From the NCBI GenBank assembly GCA_017165825.1, contig CM029393.1, forward strand, positions 2,837,499-2,901,498: a stretch of 64,000 nucleotides of DNA. The letters are read 5' to 3'. Positions 62,354 to 64,000 of this stretch are shown here, piece after piece. The translations under genes and the position numbers were made by a program. Under the pieces are notes generated by a model that saw only the letters and a program-made list of their open reading frames with translations, ran no database searches and had not been told where the DNA came from. Each line of letters begins with the position of its first letter. Within the stretch, counting starts at the first letter, position 1. This stretch comes from Hepsetus odoe (taxonomy: Eukaryota > Chordata > Actinopteri > Characiformes > Hepsetidae).

Positions 62354-64000
62354 TTTCTCTTATGTATGAAAATGTATTTTATTTTACAAAAAAATAAATT
62401 TCTGTCCCTTTTGTGCTGTGAAAAAGCACCAGAGCAAACACCATGCTATCTAAATCTAAAAATATACCTGTTTTCCATCTGGCCTATTTACACTCCATTA
62501 CAAAGTGTCGAGCCTGCAATAAAGCGTGAGGTAAATGGGACGGATGAAATTGGACCAATTTCAAGAATGTACAAGATGTCCTTTTTCTTTGCATGTCTTC
62601 AGTATTTACTTCATTGAGAAGGCACTGTATGGATACACTGACATAGATCTTTGGTGATTTATTGTAACAGTAATTGAAAACATGGAACATCATAAAAAAA
62701 AAAGGAGAGGTGAATAACTTTGATCATCTTGTTACAATGGAACCTGTCAATGGGAAAGGTCATAAGCAAGTGAACAAGTGAAGCTGTAAGTGAAGCCGAT
62801 GTGTTGGGAGCAGGAAAAATGTGCATTTTTAAATATTGTCGTAATGCTGACAAGGCTCAGATCTCCAAAACAGCACATCTTAAAATGTACAACTGGTGTC
62901 CAGTGGTTTGTACAAAAAGTGGTCCAAGAAAGAATAACCAGTAAACCATTGATGGGCACCCAAAGTCATGTGCATCCAAAGCTTACTGATGAAGGGAAGT
63001 GAAGACAAGCCATGTGGTCTAATAGAGCTATGTATGCACAGATAGGGGTAACTTCAGTCTTGGAGGGCCTTTAACCTCCATACCGTTACCTCTTCAGATA
63101 CACTCAGGAAAACTGAACTATGTGTATTTGAGCAGAAAATCACCAACCCTGCCCTAAATAGGGCAGAACAGGCAAAAGTATGATTTCCATGTCAGACTCT
63201 CTCAAATCCAGAAGAACTACAAACTATATGATTAATGTTATGTCAAGTGCCAATCAGTCCATCTGATTCAGATTTATTGCATGAATCCAGTTAGAAGACA
63301 ACCTAACAAAAAGTACTTATGCAGTGCGAAAGTGGTGTCCACCTCTCTAATATAAGCACTAGAAATCAAACCTCCATTTAAGCCTTTAATCAGCCTAGAT
63401 CTGGCATGAGTGATCAAAAAGGAATATCACTTTTTTGGAAATGCCTTCTTTGTAGCTATGTTTTGCTGCTCTGTTTTTTGATGGGTGATTTATGTCATCC
63501 CCTAACCTTTCCTCAATGGTCAGCTTCTGGGTAATTCTGGATGAAGACCCACTCTCAATCTAGCCATGTCACTGACAGAGCTCTACAGAATGGTATATTC
63601 ATGTACCACCACCATGCACACTGATATGTCAGTGTCACTGCTGTATTAGGAATGGTCCAACCTACCAATGCCCACACAGGTACTTTTATTGTGAAGAACC
63701 ATGCATGCAATCTATAGCATTTATATGAATTTACATGAGACTTTTATAAGTTTTATTAGAGCCTTCACATTGTAATAAACATCTTTTTAGGGGCTTTCAA
63801 GTGCCGCTCGCTCTCTTCTCTTGTGAATGTATCATATCTCTCGCATAGTAAAAGTCAAGGTCTCAGTCTTACTACAATGATTTAAATAAGCGTCTAATGA
63901 CAGTTTGCGGTCCTGCTCTGCACTTGAATGGCTCTCATCTCATCAGCTTCGTCTTTAAAATCCAACCCTGCCTCTTACAACTCTCACAATAGGCTGCAGA
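62354..64000. other. Downstream end, no gene recognised
   Basis: AT-rich DNA with one dispersed repeat fragment (63605). No coding or structural feature is supported. Confidence 0.55.
63605..63680 (+). repeat. Dispersed repeat fragment ('atatgtcagtgtcactgctg')
   Basis: accaccaccatgcacactga followed by tatgtcagtgtcactgctgt and aatggtccaacctacc. It is similar to the fragment at 60195-60310. Class unknown. Confidence 0.4.

Noticed and set aside
1..64000. Endogenous retrovirus or viral insertion
   Set aside because: No LTR pair, gag, protease or integrase text was seen; the only reverse transcriptase pieces are of non-LTR type.

Overview
This 64 kb window looks like nuclear DNA of a ray-finned (teleost) fish. 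It has one spliced vertebrate gene with a 28 kb intron and typical GT-AG sites. It also has many dinucleotide, trinucleotide and tetranucleotide microsatellites, tRNA-derived SINE families of fish type, decayed Tc1-like DNA transposons and fragments of non-LTR retrotransposons. There is no bacterial gene organisation, no operon and no CRISPR array. A finer placement, such as an otophysan fish, would be a guess.

The only gene recognised with confidence is lrrc38, on the + strand. It encodes the leucine-rich-repeat auxiliary (gamma) subunit of BK potassium channels. Coding exon 1 is 15600-16227 and coding exon 2 is 44460-44707. They join in phase 1 to give a 291-residue protein with a signal peptide, an LRR ectodomain, one membrane helix and a short acidic tail. 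The 5' flank (about 14.5-15.6 kb) is pyrimidine-rich and may hold the promoter and 5' UTR. The 3' flank has a weak candidate poly(A) signal near 45.8 kb.

The intron (16228-44459) is a graveyard of mobile elements. It holds a 1.57 kb Tc1-like element with a broken DD34E transposase gene, two internally deleted copies of a second Tc1-like family (one split by a SINE), two LINE fragments and several SINEs. Both flanks carry the same element families. I call the main families SINE-A (box A/B head, tail of GTGAAA-like repeats), SINE-B (tail ending in the 'aagagcgtctgctaaatg' motif) and SINE-C (head like 'gcggcacggtggcgcagtgg').

Near 59.3-60.7 kb a set of short open segments with matching splice sites and matching phases may be exons of an unrecognised alanine-rich protein. 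This is the best candidate in the window for something undescribed, but it rests on sequence reading alone. I see no evidence of a novel multi-gene system. The rest is ordinary, AT-rich, repeat-laden vertebrate DNA.
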